Source of the DNA: JBLIKP01 sp047635375 | Lineage (GTDB): Bacteria > Bacteroidota > Bacteroidia > Sphingobacteriales > Sphingobacteriaceae | Assembly: GCA_047635375.1 (NCBI GenBank) | Contig: JBLIKP010000004.1 | Coordinates: forward strand, 1 to 61,445 | Direction: 5' to 3' | DNA length: 61,445 nucleotides | In this document: piece after piece, positions 9,031 through 18,468 of the stretch | Layout: each line of letters begins with the position of its first letter | Position numbering within the stretch: position 1 is the first letter of the stretch | The notes under the pieces: model-generated | Databases searched by the model: none | Told to the model about the DNA's origin: nothing | What the model saw: the letters and a program-made list of their open reading frames with translations, nothing else | Position numbers and translations under genes: made by a program

Positions 9031-9888
9031 ATGGTCTACCTCATCGCGGGAAGCATTCTCTTCAGTTCACTTTTAATTTGGCTTTTTAAATGGAGTGATA
9101 AATATGGAGTCCATCGAAAATTACTTATAACCATTAATTATTTTTTCGCCTCCTTTCTGAGCTTTGGATTCATAAGTTTCGATTTTAATAGAGTTATTGA
9201 ATTATCAGATAAAGCGCTTTGGTTTGCTTTATTTATCGGGATATTATTTGTGGTTATCTTCAATTTTTTAGCCATTTCAGTTAAAAAAGCTGGGGTCACT
9301 CCCTCAATCCTTGCTCAAAAAACGTCCGTTGTTTTGCCTGTTTTAGCAGGATTTACTTTTTTTCAGGACACTTTGTCGGTCATTAAACTTGCCGGACTGA
9401 TATTAACTCTTCCTGCAATTTATTTAGCCAATAAGTCTGAAAAAATAGGCGATTATAAATCCTCGTTGGCATTACTAGCGATTGTTTTTTTTGGGAGTGG
9501 GTCGATAGACGTTTTTCTCAATATTATCCAATCTGATTTAGGGCCGAACCAAGTGATTCCATTATTCGTGGTGTTATTTGGTGTCGCAGGTATAGGCGGA
9601 CTTCTTAGTTTGTTTAAAAATCCACCTAAATTTAACTTAGTGGGGAAGCCATCTTTAACTTGGGGAGCCCTCCTGGGAGGGGTGAATTTTTTCGCTCTTT
9701 ATTTTATTGTTTCCGCGTTAAGCAAAAATGGCATGGAATCTTCTATATTTTTCCCAATAAATAATTTGGGGATTATTCTTTTTGGTTCACTTGGGGGGTG
9801 GATTATTTTTAAGGAAAAACTAACCAGAATTAATCTTGTAGGGTTGATTTTGGGAGCTATTTCCATAATTTTAATAGCTTTAGGCTAA
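9031..9888 (+). CDS. EamA/DMT-superfamily transporter-like membrane protein
   Basis: A 285-residue protein with about ten hydrophobic segments in two pseudo-repeated halves, the layout of the drug/metabolite transporter superfamily. The motif-like segment AISVKKAGVTPSILAQKTSVVLP and the final FPINNLGIILFGSLGGWIIFKEKLTR fit the repeated EamA fold. The substrate is unknown. The ATG directly follows the SDR stop, and its own TAA overlaps the next ATG (TAATG), so it sits inside a tightly coupled operon. Confidence 0.75.
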   Translation: MVYLIAGSILFSSLLIWLFKWSDKYGVHRKLLITINYFFASFLSFGFISFDFNRVIELSDKALWFALFIGILFVVIFNFLAISVKKAGVTPSILAQKTSVVLPVLAGFTFFQDTLSVIKLAGLILTLPAIYLANKSEKIGDYKSSLALLAIVFFGSGSIDVFLNIIQSDLGPNQVIPLFVVLFGVAGIGGLLSLFKNPPKFNLVGKPSLTWGALLGGVNFFALYFIVSALSKNGMESSIFFPINNLGIILFGSLGGWIIFKEKLTRINLVGLILGAISIILIALG

Positions 9889-10502
9889 TGCTTTTTGAAG
9901 ACACATACAAAACAATAAAAAAACCAGCCACATCTTTATTTAAGGATAAGGGGAGTAAGTTTTTTGGGTATGCTTATCCAGCAAAATCTGAAGCTTACGT
10001 AAAAAAGGTCTTGGCAGTTATTCAAAATGAGCATCCAAAGGCATCTCATCACTGCTATTCCTACAGGCTTGGCGCCGATGGGTTGGCATATAGGATTAAT
10101 GACGATGGTGAACCCGCAAATACTGCAGGTCGTCCTATTTACAATCAATTACTCTCTTCTGAACTTACAAACATAATAATTATCGTTGTGCGTTATTTTG
10201 GTGGAACACTTTTAGGAGTAAGCGGACTTATTAATGCATATAAAACCACGGCATTACTTGCGATAGAAAATGCATCAATAGTTGAGAAAACTGTTCAAGA
10301 GGTTTATTTTATCCATTTTGAATACCCTCAAATGCAAGATGTAATGTCGGCAAGTAAGACGCTAGATTTAAATGTGGTAGACCAGAAATTTGAAATTGAT
10401 TGTATATTAACTGTTTCTGTCCGGAAATCTAAAGCAAATCAATTGTTTGACGTGTTTGGGAAAATGAAAAATGTTAAAATTAAGCTTAAGGAAGTAATCT
10501 GA
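9888..10502 (+). CDS. IMPACT / YigZ family protein
   Basis: A 204-residue cytoplasmic protein. The N-terminal domain has the UPF0029/IMPACT core: FKDKGSKFFGYAYP, then HPKASHHCYSYRLG, NDDGEPANTAGRPI and VVRYFGGTLLGVSGLINAYK. A ferredoxin-like C-terminal domain (about 135-204) follows, as in YigZ. Members are linked to translation control or RNA binding, but the molecular function is not settled. It overlaps EamA by one base upstream (TAATG) and the peptidase by one base downstream (TGATG), typical of translational coupling. Confidence 0.9.
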   Translation: MLFEDTYKTIKKPATSLFKDKGSKFFGYAYPAKSEAYVKKVLAVIQNEHPKASHHCYSYRLGADGLAYRINDDGEPANTAGRPIYNQLLSSELTNIIIIVVRYFGGTLLGVSGLINAYKTTALLAIENASIVEKTVQEVYFIHFEYPQMQDVMSASKTLDLNVVDQKFEIDCILTVSVRKSKANQLFDVFGKMKNVKIKLKEVI

Positions 10503-12256
10503 TGGAAGCTGTAAAATCAATATTGTTCATCGTTTTAAGTTGCGTATTTGTAAATACAGCGGTTTCACAATCTATGGTGGAAGACAACCTTATTGAGCAA
10601 ATTATTATTGAATCTGGTAATATTTCCTTCCCAGAACAACTCCATAAAATTTCTATCAAGCAATCACCATTTGGTGTGTATGGTTATTATCATCAGGCAT
10701 TAAATGGTAAGCCTATATTTAACACATGGATAAAAGTTAAGAAAACTGATTCTAAATTTGGATGGGTTAAAGAAAATACGGTTTCAATACCCTTAAATAA
10801 AAATAATGAAGCAATGGTTTTCCCAGAACAAAACCATGTTTTGGAAATGTTAAGAATCATGGAGGTTTTGGTTTATGAGCATAGTATTACTATTGGTTTC
10901 TGGTATCTAAATGGAAGCTTAATTCCTGTAGTAAAAGCCGAAATTTTGGATGAATTAGGAGACCATTATCAGTATATTTTCGAAAGTCACGAGGTAATAA
11001 GCAAACAATTGAAATCTCGTTATTTATTATCTGACACGACGAGGGTTACCGCAAATGGACTAGTATTTAACCCAGACCCATTAACCTCGGCAAAGGTAAT
11101 TTACGGAGGAGATTATATAGATAATGACGATGGAAATGTTCCTGCATTGAATTTGCAAAGGGTTTCGGTGGAGTTTGAATGCTATCAAATAAACGACACC
11201 TTTTTTCTTCAAAACGAATTCGTCAAAATTGATGAAATCAGCTCCCCGAAAACTGGGGTAACCTTCAGTAATGACGGGAATTTTTCTTATACCCGAGATC
11301 AATTTCAATTCGAAGATGTAAATGTGTTTTATCATTTAACAAACACGCAATTTTACCTCAAATCATTAGGATTCAATGATCTAGGGAGTTTTCAAATCCG
11401 CGCCGACGCTCATGCCTTAAATGGTCGGGACAATTCAAGAGTTACCACATTTGGTGGGATTCCAAAAATGGAATTTGGTGAAGGTGGGGTTGATGACGGA
11501 GAAGATGCTGATGTTATTGTTCATGAATATGTTCATGCTTTAATTTACGATGCATCACCTGAGAGCAACTCAGGAAATGATAGGGAAGCAATGGATGAAG
11601 GCTTTGGAGATTATTTGGCTAGCTCTTATTCCAGAAATATTTCTGAATTTAATTGGGGCAATATGTTTACCTGGGACGGTCATAACGAATATTGGGGTGG
11701 AAGAAATATTGATAATGATAAGATTTATCCAGATAATTTAGGAAACAGTATTCACCTTAATGGTGAAATTTGGGCGGCAGCCTTAATGGATATTTGGAAA
11801 GAAATTGGAAAGGAAACTACAGATAAGATTACTATTGGATTGTTTTATGAAATGTATCCTAATATGCTTATGCCCCAAGCAGCTGAGAGGTTTTTGCAAT
11901 TAGACTCGCAATTTACTGGCGGAACTAATTCCCCTCAAATTTCTAAAGCATTTTTTGCTAGAGGATTAATGGATACCGTTTTTACACCTCCAATATTGCC
12001 GGATACCACATTGAAGATCACCATTTTGGGCTCAGAAGGTTATGGATATAACCCCGTTGTGGTGAATTTTTCAAAAGAATTTTCAGGAAAAATTGAATTA
12101 TTCGATGGAGTTGGGAGGTTTATTTGGGGTGCAAATTTAAAGGGTGTAACAGAAGTGACAGTGCCTTATAGAAACCAAAAACCCTTTGGAATTTATCACT
12201 TGCGTGTAACCAAAGGGTTTGAAAGATTTAACTATCCAATATTAAAACCCTATTAA
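10502..12256 (+). CDS. Secreted zinc metallopeptidase (M36/fungalysin-like) with C-terminal sorting-like domain
   Basis: A 584-residue protein with a signal peptide (about 5-23, AVKSILFIVLSCVFVNTAVSQ). The gluzincin site is HEYVH at 341-345, and the third ligand is probably E366 in EAMDEGFGDYLA, with E362 nearby. Residues 25-330 match the propeptide and N-lobe layout of M36 peptidases. The last 80 residues form a small beta-rich domain (IELFDGVGRFIWG, FGIYHLRVTKG) like a T9SS type A sorting domain, so export by the T9SS is inferred. The stop overlaps that of the convergent USP gene. It is the last gene of the menG-porT run, an interesting pairing of cargo and secretion component. Confidence 0.82.
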   Translation: MEAVKSILFIVLSCVFVNTAVSQSMVEDNLIEQIIIESGNISFPEQLHKISIKQSPFGVYGYYHQALNGKPIFNTWIKVKKTDSKFGWVKENTVSIPLNKNNEAMVFPEQNHVLEMLRIMEVLVYEHSITIGFWYLNGSLIPVVKAEILDELGDHYQYIFESHEVISKQLKSRYLLSDTTRVTANGLVFNPDPLTSAKVIYGGDYIDNDDGNVPALNLQRVSVEFECYQINDTFFLQNEFVKIDEISSPKTGVTFSNDGNFSYTRDQFQFEDVNVFYHLTNTQFYLKSLGFNDLGSFQIRADAHALNGRDNSRVTTFGGIPKMEFGEGGVDDGEDADVIVHEYVHALIYDASPESNSGNDREAMDEGFGDYLASSYSRNISEFNWGNMFTWDGHNEYWGGRNIDNDKIYPDNLGNSIHLNGEIWAAALMDIWKEIGKETTDKITIGLFYEMYPNMLMPQAAERFLQLDSQFTGGTNSPQISKAFFARGLMDTVFTPPILPDTTLKITILGSEGYGYNPVVVNFSKEFSGKIELFDGVGRFIWGANLKGVTEVTVPYRNQKPFGIYHLRVTKGFERFNYPILKPY

Positions 12257-13149
12257 TAAGGTCTTATAAAATCGTGTTCCTTTTCTTGAGGCCTAATACA
12301 AATAACAGGGATTTTAGATGAGTTAATCATCTGTTGTGCATACGGCCCTAAAAAGAATCCGGAAATATGCTCTTCCTGCTCCGTCATAATTATTATTAAA
12401 TCTGCTTTGATTTTTTTAGCATATTCTAATGTTAGCGTGGTGATGTTGTCACCAGCTTCAAAGTATGCGGTAGTTTTTATACCCTCATCTTCAATGTATT
12501 TTTGAACCTGCTCAATAATCTTATTTAATTTGAAGTGTTCTTTCTCCTCACCCTTAAGTGTGGTAACCCCTGCAATATGGATGGTTGATCCAAAATGATG
12601 TGCAAAATATAAAGCGTCATCAACTTTCTCTCTAGTTGACGAAGATAAATCCAAGGGTAAAATGATGTTTTTAAATTCGTTTTTATCAGTCTCAGAATGT
12701 ACGGTTAGGGTAGGACATGTGGCCGAACAAACCACTCTAAAAGTGTTTGATCCAACAACGAAATTTTCAATACCCTTTATTCCATGAGTTCCCATTACAA
12801 TTAATCCGTATTCACCCTCTTCAGCAATTCTTGTGATCTCCTGGTAAATTTTTCCACTGGCCATTTCTGTGTCAAACTTCAAGGCAGAATCACCCTGATG
12901 GAGTGAAATTAATTCTTGGAATTTTTCTTCCATTGATTCAGCTACCAATTTTCGGTTTTCCTGGTCAGATCCTTTGGAAAATAAAAGAGATTTTATAGTG
13001 TGTGATAAATCATGTGCCTCGTGAACATATAGAAGAGTAATTGAGGCATTAAATATATTTGCGAAAGTCACCGCTTCTTTTAGAGCAACTAGGGAACTTT
13101 CAGAAAAATCGATTGGAACTAGAATCTTTTGTAGTGAATTTCTTTTCAT
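12253..13149 (-). CDS. Universal stress protein, tandem UspA domains
   Basis: A 298-residue protein made of two USP domains. The first (residues about 8-150) starts KILVPIDFSESS and has the ATP-binding pattern G-x2-G-x9-G-S (GTHGIKGIENFVVGS). The second (about 160-290) lacks it (MTEQEEHISGFFLGP). So the first half probably binds ATP and the second is degenerate. It is paralogous to the neighbouring USP and shares the C-terminal ending IRPY. The shared TTAA at 12253-12256 provides its stop and that of the convergent peptidase. A strong terminator lies between the two usp genes, so this gene may need its own promoter or read-through. Confidence 0.92.
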   Translation of the reverse strand: MKRNSLQKILVPIDFSESSLVALKEAVTFANIFNASITLLYVHEAHDLSHTIKSLLFSKGSDQENRKLVAESMEEKFQELISLHQGDSALKFDTEMASGKIYQEITRIAEEGEYGLIVMGTHGIKGIENFVVGSNTFRVVCSATCPTLTVHSETDKNEFKNIILPLDLSSSTREKVDDALYFAHHFGSTIHIAGVTTLKGEEKEHFKLNKIIEQVQKYIEDEGIKTTAYFEAGDNITTLTLEYAKKIKADLIIIMTEQEEHISGFFLGPYAQQMINSSKIPVICIRPQEKEHDFIRPY

Positions 13150-13197
13150 TTGATATTAGTTGTTTTTCTAAATCTAAAATTAAATTTGAAAAAAATA

Positions 13198-13240
13198 AAG
13201 CCAATCACCTGATTTTTTAATAAAATCAGGTGATTGGCTT
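13198..13240 (-). terminator. Rho-independent terminator after the upstream usp gene
   Basis: A perfect 19-bp inverted repeat (AAGCCAATCACCTGATTTT and its complement) encloses the 5-base loop. On the minus strand it is followed by TTTATTTTTTTC. It lies 23 bases past the 13264 stop and 48 bases before the next USP start, so it insulates or attenuates the second usp gene. Confidence 0.9.
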
Positions 13241-13263
13241 AAAAAAAATATTCTAAAAGACGC

Positions 13264-14145
13264 TTAGTAAGGTCTGAATACCACCTTGCCAGTCACCTTT
13301 GGGCGGATACTTACCACTGGAATTTCAGCATTTTTTATTATCCTATTTGCCTCAGAACCTAATATGTAGTCAGTTAATCCCATTTCTTGCTGGGTCATAA
13401 TAATTAAAGCCGAATTAGAAAAAGACTGAGCATAGTTCACAATTTCTTGTGCAACATTTTCGGCCTCCAAAACCTTTGAAGTAACATTGATATTTTTCTC
13501 AACAATATGATTTATTACTTGATTCATTTGAAGGTTTAACTTTTTTGTTAAAAATTCATCAGAAGTTGTTTGAATTGCAACTACGTGAATTGTGGCATTG
13601 AAGCTTTTCGCTAACTCAACAGCTTTGTTGACTTTCCCCCTAGTTTCTTTTGTTAAATCAAGTGGAAGCACAAGATTTGAGAAGTTACTCAGATCGGCTT
13701 TTCCTTGTATAGTAATTACTGGTTTTTTTGCAATTGAAGCCACTCGACTTGCATTGGTTCCAACCATGAATTTTTCCATTCCATTTGCTCCATGTGTCCC
13801 CATAATAATAAAGTCCACATCAAGATCTTCTGATTTTTGAACAATTTCTTTATATGACTTGCCGAAAGTTGTTTCCCAAGAAATTGTGACATTTTCTTTT
13901 TTAGAAAGTTCCTCCGCCATTTCTGAAAGTTGTTCTTCAATAACCATTTTTAGGCTTTCATTTCTTTCCTTATTAAAGCCGATAGCCTTGCTAAGAGTAG
14001 CATTTATTAAATAGTTTTCAATAACATGAAGTAAAACTATTTCACTATTAAAATGCTTTGCAAAAAATATTGCTTCCTCCAATGCTTTGTTGGCATTTTC
14101 AGAAAAATCGGTTGGGACTAAAATCTTTGTTTTTGGGGTGCTCAT
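13264..14145 (-). CDS. Universal stress protein, tandem UspA domains (paralogue)
   Basis: A 293-residue two-domain USP that starts TKILVPTDFSENANKALEEA. The first domain carries G-x2-G-x9-G-T (GTHGANGMEKFMVGT), the ATP-binding form. The second domain (from about 155, LVLPLDLTKETRGKVNKA) lacks the glycines (MTQQEMGLTDYILGS). It ends VVFRPY, close to the neighbour's FIRPY. The same domain asymmetry in both paralogues points to duplication of an already tandem gene. It is preceded by a good promoter and followed by a strong terminator, so it is probably monocistronic. Confidence 0.92.
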   Translation of the reverse strand: MSTPKTKILVPTDFSENANKALEEAIFFAKHFNSEIVLLHVIENYLINATLSKAIGFNKERNESLKMVIEEQLSEMAEELSKKENVTISWETTFGKSYKEIVQKSEDLDVDFIIMGTHGANGMEKFMVGTNASRVASIAKKPVITIQGKADLSNFSNLVLPLDLTKETRGKVNKAVELAKSFNATIHVVAIQTTSDEFLTKKLNLQMNQVINHIVEKNINVTSKVLEAENVAQEIVNYAQSFSNSALIIMTQQEMGLTDYILGSEANRIIKNAEIPVVSIRPKVTGKVVFRPY

Positions 14146-14167
14146 GACCTTATTTTTTAATTTGGCG

Positions 14168-14199
14168 CAAAGTTAAGTGTAAAAAAATCCTTAACCAAT
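14168..14199 (-). promoter_or_regulatory. Putative promoter of the first usp gene
   Basis: On the minus strand, TAACTTTG (14168-14175) matches TAnnTTTG exactly, and ATTG (14196-14199) lies 20 bases upstream as the -33 element. The start of transcription would be near 14161, about 16 bases before the ATG. Confidence 0.6.
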
Positions 14200-14239
14200 C
14201 AATCCTCTGCGTGTAAATCAATTAAGTGTTAATTTTTTG

Positions 14240-15394
14240 TTATTTAAACGGTCCGTAAACACTTGGCGTCGGTGGACGTAAATTATAACTATTTCCCATA
14301 ACCTGCCCATAGGCTCCAGTTGTTCGAATTGCAATTAGGTCACCTCGGTCAGTTTCAGGAAGTAATACATGCCTTCCAAATGAATCTGAAGATTCACAAA
14401 CAGGACCTACAATATCGTATTTTTTTTGATCTAATTTGGAAGTTAGGTTTTCAATTTTGTGATATGCTTGGTATAAGGCTGGCCGCATGAGATCATTCAT
14501 TCCTGCATCTACAATTGCAAAATTAGTTTTAATAGCCTTTTTCACATAAATAACTTTGGTTATTAGGGCGGAGCATTGGCCCACAAGAGATCTTCCTAAT
14601 TCAAATTGCACCTTAACGTGGGGTTCTGCATGTAGAAATTTCTCGAAAATGTTAAAAAATGCCTCAAAATCTGGAATAGGGTTTGTGTCGGGTTTTTCAT
14701 AATCAACACCTAATCCTCCACCCATGTTTAATGTTTCGATTTCTATTCCATGACTTTTAAAGGTTTTTACAATATCATTAACTCGCAAACATAAATTCTT
14801 AAAGCTTTCTAATTGAGTTATTTGAGATCCAATATGGAAATGAAGCCCAAGTAACTTTATATTTTCAAGTTTAGGAAGATTTTCCATTATTTCTGGAATT
14901 TCCGTGTAATTTATGCCAAATTTATTTTCAGATAAGCCAGTAGTTATATAATGATGAGTTTTCGCATCAACATTCGGGTTTAAACGAAGGGCTACTCGGG
15001 CTACTTTCCCAAGTTTTATGGCTAATTCATTGATTACTTTTAACTCTGCAATACTTTCGACATTAAAACAGGAAATATTTTGCTCCAACCCAAAAATTAT
15101 TTCTTTGTCGGTCTTTCCTACTCCTGCAAACACAACCTGTTCAGGAGGAAATCCTAATTTTAAAGCATGCTTAACCTCTTGACTGCTAACGCAATCGGCG
15201 CCAAGCCCAATTTCTTGAATAATTTTTAAAACTGGTTCATTAACATTGGCTTTTATGGCGTAATGAATCTCGTAATTTCGTTTATGTGCGCAATCAAATG
15301 CCGACTTAACGGTTTTTGTTAACAGTTCTAAATCGTAATAATAGAAGGGTGTTTCGATTGATTTAAATCGATTTATAATGTTCGTATTAAACAT
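14240..15394 (-). CDS. lysA: Diaminopimelate decarboxylase
   Basis: A 384-residue fold-type III PLP enzyme. The PLP lysine is K48 in HYAIKAN. HFHIGSQI and the phosphate-binding GGGLGVDY follow. The C-terminal barrel has PVCESSDSFG with the cross-subunit Cys, and TTGAYGQVMGNSYN. It makes L-lysine from meso-diaminopimelate in the cytoplasm. The start is one base after the lysC stop, so lysC-lysA is a two-gene lysine/DAP-branch operon. Some Flavobacteriia fuse these two genes (from memory); here they are separate. Confidence 0.95.
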   Translation of the reverse strand: MFNTNIINRFKSIETPFYYYDLELLTKTVKSAFDCAHKRNYEIHYAIKANVNEPVLKIIQEIGLGADCVSSQEVKHALKLGFPPEQVVFAGVGKTDKEIIFGLEQNISCFNVESIAELKVINELAIKLGKVARVALRLNPNVDAKTHHYITTGLSENKFGINYTEIPEIMENLPKLENIKLLGLHFHIGSQITQLESFKNLCLRVNDIVKTFKSHGIEIETLNMGGGLGVDYEKPDTNPIPDFEAFFNIFEKFLHAEPHVKVQFELGRSLVGQCSALITKVIYVKKAIKTNFAIVDAGMNDLMRPALYQAYHKIENLTSKLDQKKYDIVGPVCESSDSFGRHVLLPETDRGDLIAIRTTGAYGQVMGNSYNLRPPTPSVYGPFK

Positions 15395-15395
15395 A

Positions 15396-16706
15396 TTAAT
15401 TGTCGGTAAATAGGGATGAATGAAGGGAGGTTAGTGCAGGTTTTTTATTAACCGAATTAACCAATAATGTAATATTATGTCGGCTGCCTCCGTATGAAAT
15501 CATCCTAATCGGAATATCTTTCAAGGCTTTAAATACTTGATTGGCGTATCCAGGGTGGTCACCTTCAAACTTCCCTACAATACAAATTATGGAGTTATCA
15601 GATTTTGATTCAACCAAGCCAAATTGGGATAACTCCTCAATAATTTCCTTTAAATATTGCTTATTATCAATTGTAACTGAAACAGCAACCTCTGATGTAG
15701 TAATTAAATCGATTGGTGTTTTGTATCGTTCAAAAACCTCAAATATCCTTCTTAAAAACCCGTACGCCATTAGCATCCTTGTTGATTTGATCCTTATCGA
15801 TGTTATATCGTCTTTTGCTGCAATTGCTAAAAATCTGTTTTGGTTTTCCCCGAGGCTGATTAAAGTGCCGCCTTTTTCAGGCATCATTGTGTTTAATAAT
15901 TTCACTGGAATGTTTGCTCTTTGCGCTGGCCCAATGCTTTGCGGATGAAGGATTTTCGCGCCAAAATAAGCTAACTCGGCTGCCTCATCAAAACTCATAG
16001 AAGAGATGGGGGATGTGTTGTCAACAATCCTAGGATCGTTGTTATGCATCCCGTCAATATCTGTCCAAATTTGAATTTCCTCTGCATTTATTGCTTCACC
16101 AATTAAGGAGGCCGAATAATCTGATCCGCCTCTTTTTAGGTTTGAAATATTGCCAAATTTATCCCGACAGATATACCCTTGTGTTATGTTTATTTGAACA
16201 TCCTCCTTTAAAACCTTTTTAATTTCCTGGCCAATATAAATTATATCAGGCTCCTCGTCTTCATTTAAACGCATGAAGTCCAAAGCACTAATTAAATTTG
16301 AGGGGATATTTTTTTCTGAAAGGTGAAGGTGAAATAATGAGGTACTTATCAATTCTCCGCGGGAAACTATTTCGTTCTCGCGTCTTTTGGAATAAAGTCC
16401 TGACTTCCATTTGTTTAGTTGGGAGATGTGCATTTCAATCATCTCAAAAGCCAATTGTTTAAACTGGTCAGTTTTGAATAAGTCGTTAATTAAGGCATGG
16501 TAAAACGATTGAAATTCAATTAATTCAATAGCAAAATCGTTCTTTAGGTCATCCTTAAGAAAGTTGCTTAATTTAATTAGTCTGTTTGTGGTACCGCTCA
16601 CGGCAGATAACACTACAATACATTTTTTATTAGGAAGTAATGAGAGTAAATTTTTAATCCTTTCAGCGTTTCCAACGCTTGTACCTCCAAATTTTAATAC
16701 AACCAT
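15396..16706 (-). CDS. lysC: Aspartate kinase, monofunctional
   Basis: A 436-residue protein that begins VVLKFGGTSVG, the amino-acid kinase ATP/aspartate motif. RGGSDYSASLIG and TDIDGMHNNDP complete the kinase core (to about residue 270). Two ACT domains follow (about 300-360 and 370-425), so allosteric feedback is expected. It phosphorylates aspartate at the head of the lysine, threonine and methionine pathways. No homoserine dehydrogenase domain follows. It is directly upstream of lysA. Confidence 0.95.
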   Translation of the reverse strand: MVVLKFGGTSVGNAERIKNLLSLLPNKKCIVVLSAVSGTTNRLIKLSNFLKDDLKNDFAIELIEFQSFYHALINDLFKTDQFKQLAFEMIEMHISQLNKWKSGLYSKRRENEIVSRGELISTSLFHLHLSEKNIPSNLISALDFMRLNEDEEPDIIYIGQEIKKVLKEDVQINITQGYICRDKFGNISNLKRGGSDYSASLIGEAINAEEIQIWTDIDGMHNNDPRIVDNTSPISSMSFDEAAELAYFGAKILHPQSIGPAQRANIPVKLLNTMMPEKGGTLISLGENQNRFLAIAAKDDITSIRIKSTRMLMAYGFLRRIFEVFERYKTPIDLITTSEVAVSVTIDNKQYLKEIIEELSQFGLVESKSDNSIICIVGKFEGDHPGYANQVFKALKDIPIRMISYGGSRHNITLLVNSVNKKPALTSLHSSLFTDN

Positions 16707-16928
16707 AAATAATTAAATGAAACAATATTTTTTTAATACTCGTGTACTTATTATAATCAAATTTAGTTAATACCTCGGTTTAATTTCATTAAGAATTTAT
16801 TAATAAAATTCATTTTAAAACATAATTTCCGTGTAAATGCATGAATTTAAATGATTTACCTCACTTTAAATAATTTAAATTATGTTGTTAACACTGGGTC
16901 TACTCAACCTAACTAAACTGCAAATTTT

Positions 16929-17870
16929 ATGAAACCATTAACCAACTACCACTTTAGTGCGAAGGAGATTTTTAGTTTTGGTAAATTTCCAATAAAATCC
17001 CCTTATTATTTCTACCCTTATTCTTAATTCTTCCTTTTAACCAATCCTATTCTAAATTTAGCGAAGTTAAGCTTCTCTTTACTCAAGAAAATCAGGATTT
17101 AGCCACTTTAGGGTTTAATTTCCCGGAATATTTGTCTTATGTAGTTTTTAATAATTTGGATAACTCAAAATCCATTATTTATGAAAATCATAAGAAGAAA
17201 CATCGAATTAAGTTCGATCAAATTATCAGAATGGAAAAATTTCTTAATGAACATTTTACAGATATAAATGAAGTGCTTGTGTATCAAAAGGTAGACTTTC
17301 AGAATTTCAGGACAATAATTAATACTGTTGGTTTTTCTTTTATTAAAAGAAGGAAAAATGAAAAACACATTCTTATTGGATATATCGACGCTGCCGACAT
17401 CGAGGAGATATTACATTCTCATTCTTTTGACGGAAATGATGGTGTTGGAAATAAGAAATTACTTTTGAAAGACGTAATTTATGTGCGCCTTTAATTTTTT
17501 TGTTAAAAAATTGGACGGAAAAGAAATTGAGAGCAGCGCAAGGGGTAGAAAAATAAAAGATAAATTATACAATCTGCAGTTTGATTATTCTTTTGACGAA
17601 GAAAATTCTGAAAAGCTAATAACGTATCAAACCTTACGAAGCCAGAATTTAAATGAAAAATCTCATTTATTCAGTGCATTTCAAGGCTATTTTCAGGAGA
17701 ATTTAGAGGAATTATTCAACACTGGTGGTGATATGTATTATAAGGTTGCAAATCAAAACCCCGAGTTTTTTGTAACTAAAATGGAGATTCAAGAGATGTT
17801 AACCTTTGATATTAGTGAGGGTGAATTGACACGCTCTCCCAATCAATTATATTGCCCCAAATTAAATTAA
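16929..17870 (+). pseudogene. Frameshifted gene for a secreted protein of unknown function
   Basis: An ATG at 16929 opens MKPLTNYHFSAKEIFSFGKF and stops at 17025. The neighbouring frame (open 16985-17494) has no normal start but begins with a strongly hydrophobic signal-peptide-like run (IPLLFLPLFLILPFNQSYS) and continues as ordinary protein sequence. One base inserted in the A/C-rich run near 16994-17000 would join them. A second frame change near 17481-17494 would join VIYVRL to NFFVKKLDGKEIESS and carry the frame to the stop at 17868-17870. The intact product would be about 310 residues, secreted. Alternatively 17481-17870 is a separate small gene with its own ATG. I recognise no family. 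Confidence 0.5.
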
Positions 17871-18468
17871 TGTAGAAATATTTGTTTAATTAAACATTTG
17901 AATTAGACAGGGAATAACCTTATACTTTTGATAGAGGTAAATACATGGGGTGAGACTTGAAAAGTCTTATTATAAAATTTATCCAAAGGCGATAAAGAAA
18001 AGCTTTACCAAAATCCTTCCTTATCGCTAAAAATTCCAAAACTGAATTAACAGGTTCTTGCCAAGGAAAACTATTACCAATAACCACGTTCTTACCGGAA
18101 TGGATACATCTTACCAATTTGTTTATACGAGCAGTATTCTTCACCAGTTTATTTAAAAAAAAATGGCCTCACCAGCAGCAGAAGCTGCTTCTTTTATGTG
18201 GAGAAAAAAGAAATTCCCCGAAAAAGTTAAAAATTTACATCAATAATACTTTAGCATTAGATGCTATCGCAGTTGAAGAATTTATGGCTTGGAACCTTCC
18301 TAATTCTGGTAGCCACAAAATAGTTTCAGTAATTGCTAATAAAAACTTTAATTTTTTTGTTAAAAAAATAAATAATCAAGAGATTTACGAGCAAATTGAC
18401 AACAGTATGGTTAAGCTTTAATACTTATCACAAACTTGGCAAATTACTTTGACATCGTAAATTAAAAA
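17871..18468. other. Gene-poor stretch with unrecognised ORF fragments
   Basis: It holds a 14-bp palindrome (17883-17896, TGTTTAATTAAACA), short fragments in changing plus-strand frames, and a plus frame at 18119-18421 (described separately). No RNA gene or repeat was recognised. It looks like decayed coding DNA continuing from the frameshifted gene upstream. Confidence 0.4.
18119..18421 (+). pseudogene. Possible C-terminal fragment of an unknown protein
   Basis: An open plus-strand frame of 100 codons with only a TTG start. The last 60 residues look protein-like (AWNLPNSGSHKIVSVIAN, then NFNFFVKKI). They vaguely recall the C-terminal beta domain of penicillin-binding protein 1C, but I would not assign it. 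NFFVKK also occurs in the fragment starting at 17481, perhaps by chance. The first 40 codons (KKKWPHQQQKLLLL) look non-coding. I treat it as a remnant. Confidence 0.25.

Noticed and set aside
17920..18144. Minus-strand frame of 74 codons with fairly protein-like sequence (IHSGKNVVIGNSFPWQEP).
   Set aside because: No family recognised, no promoter, terminator or neighbour support, and it overlaps plus-strand fragments of equal plausibility in a decayed region.
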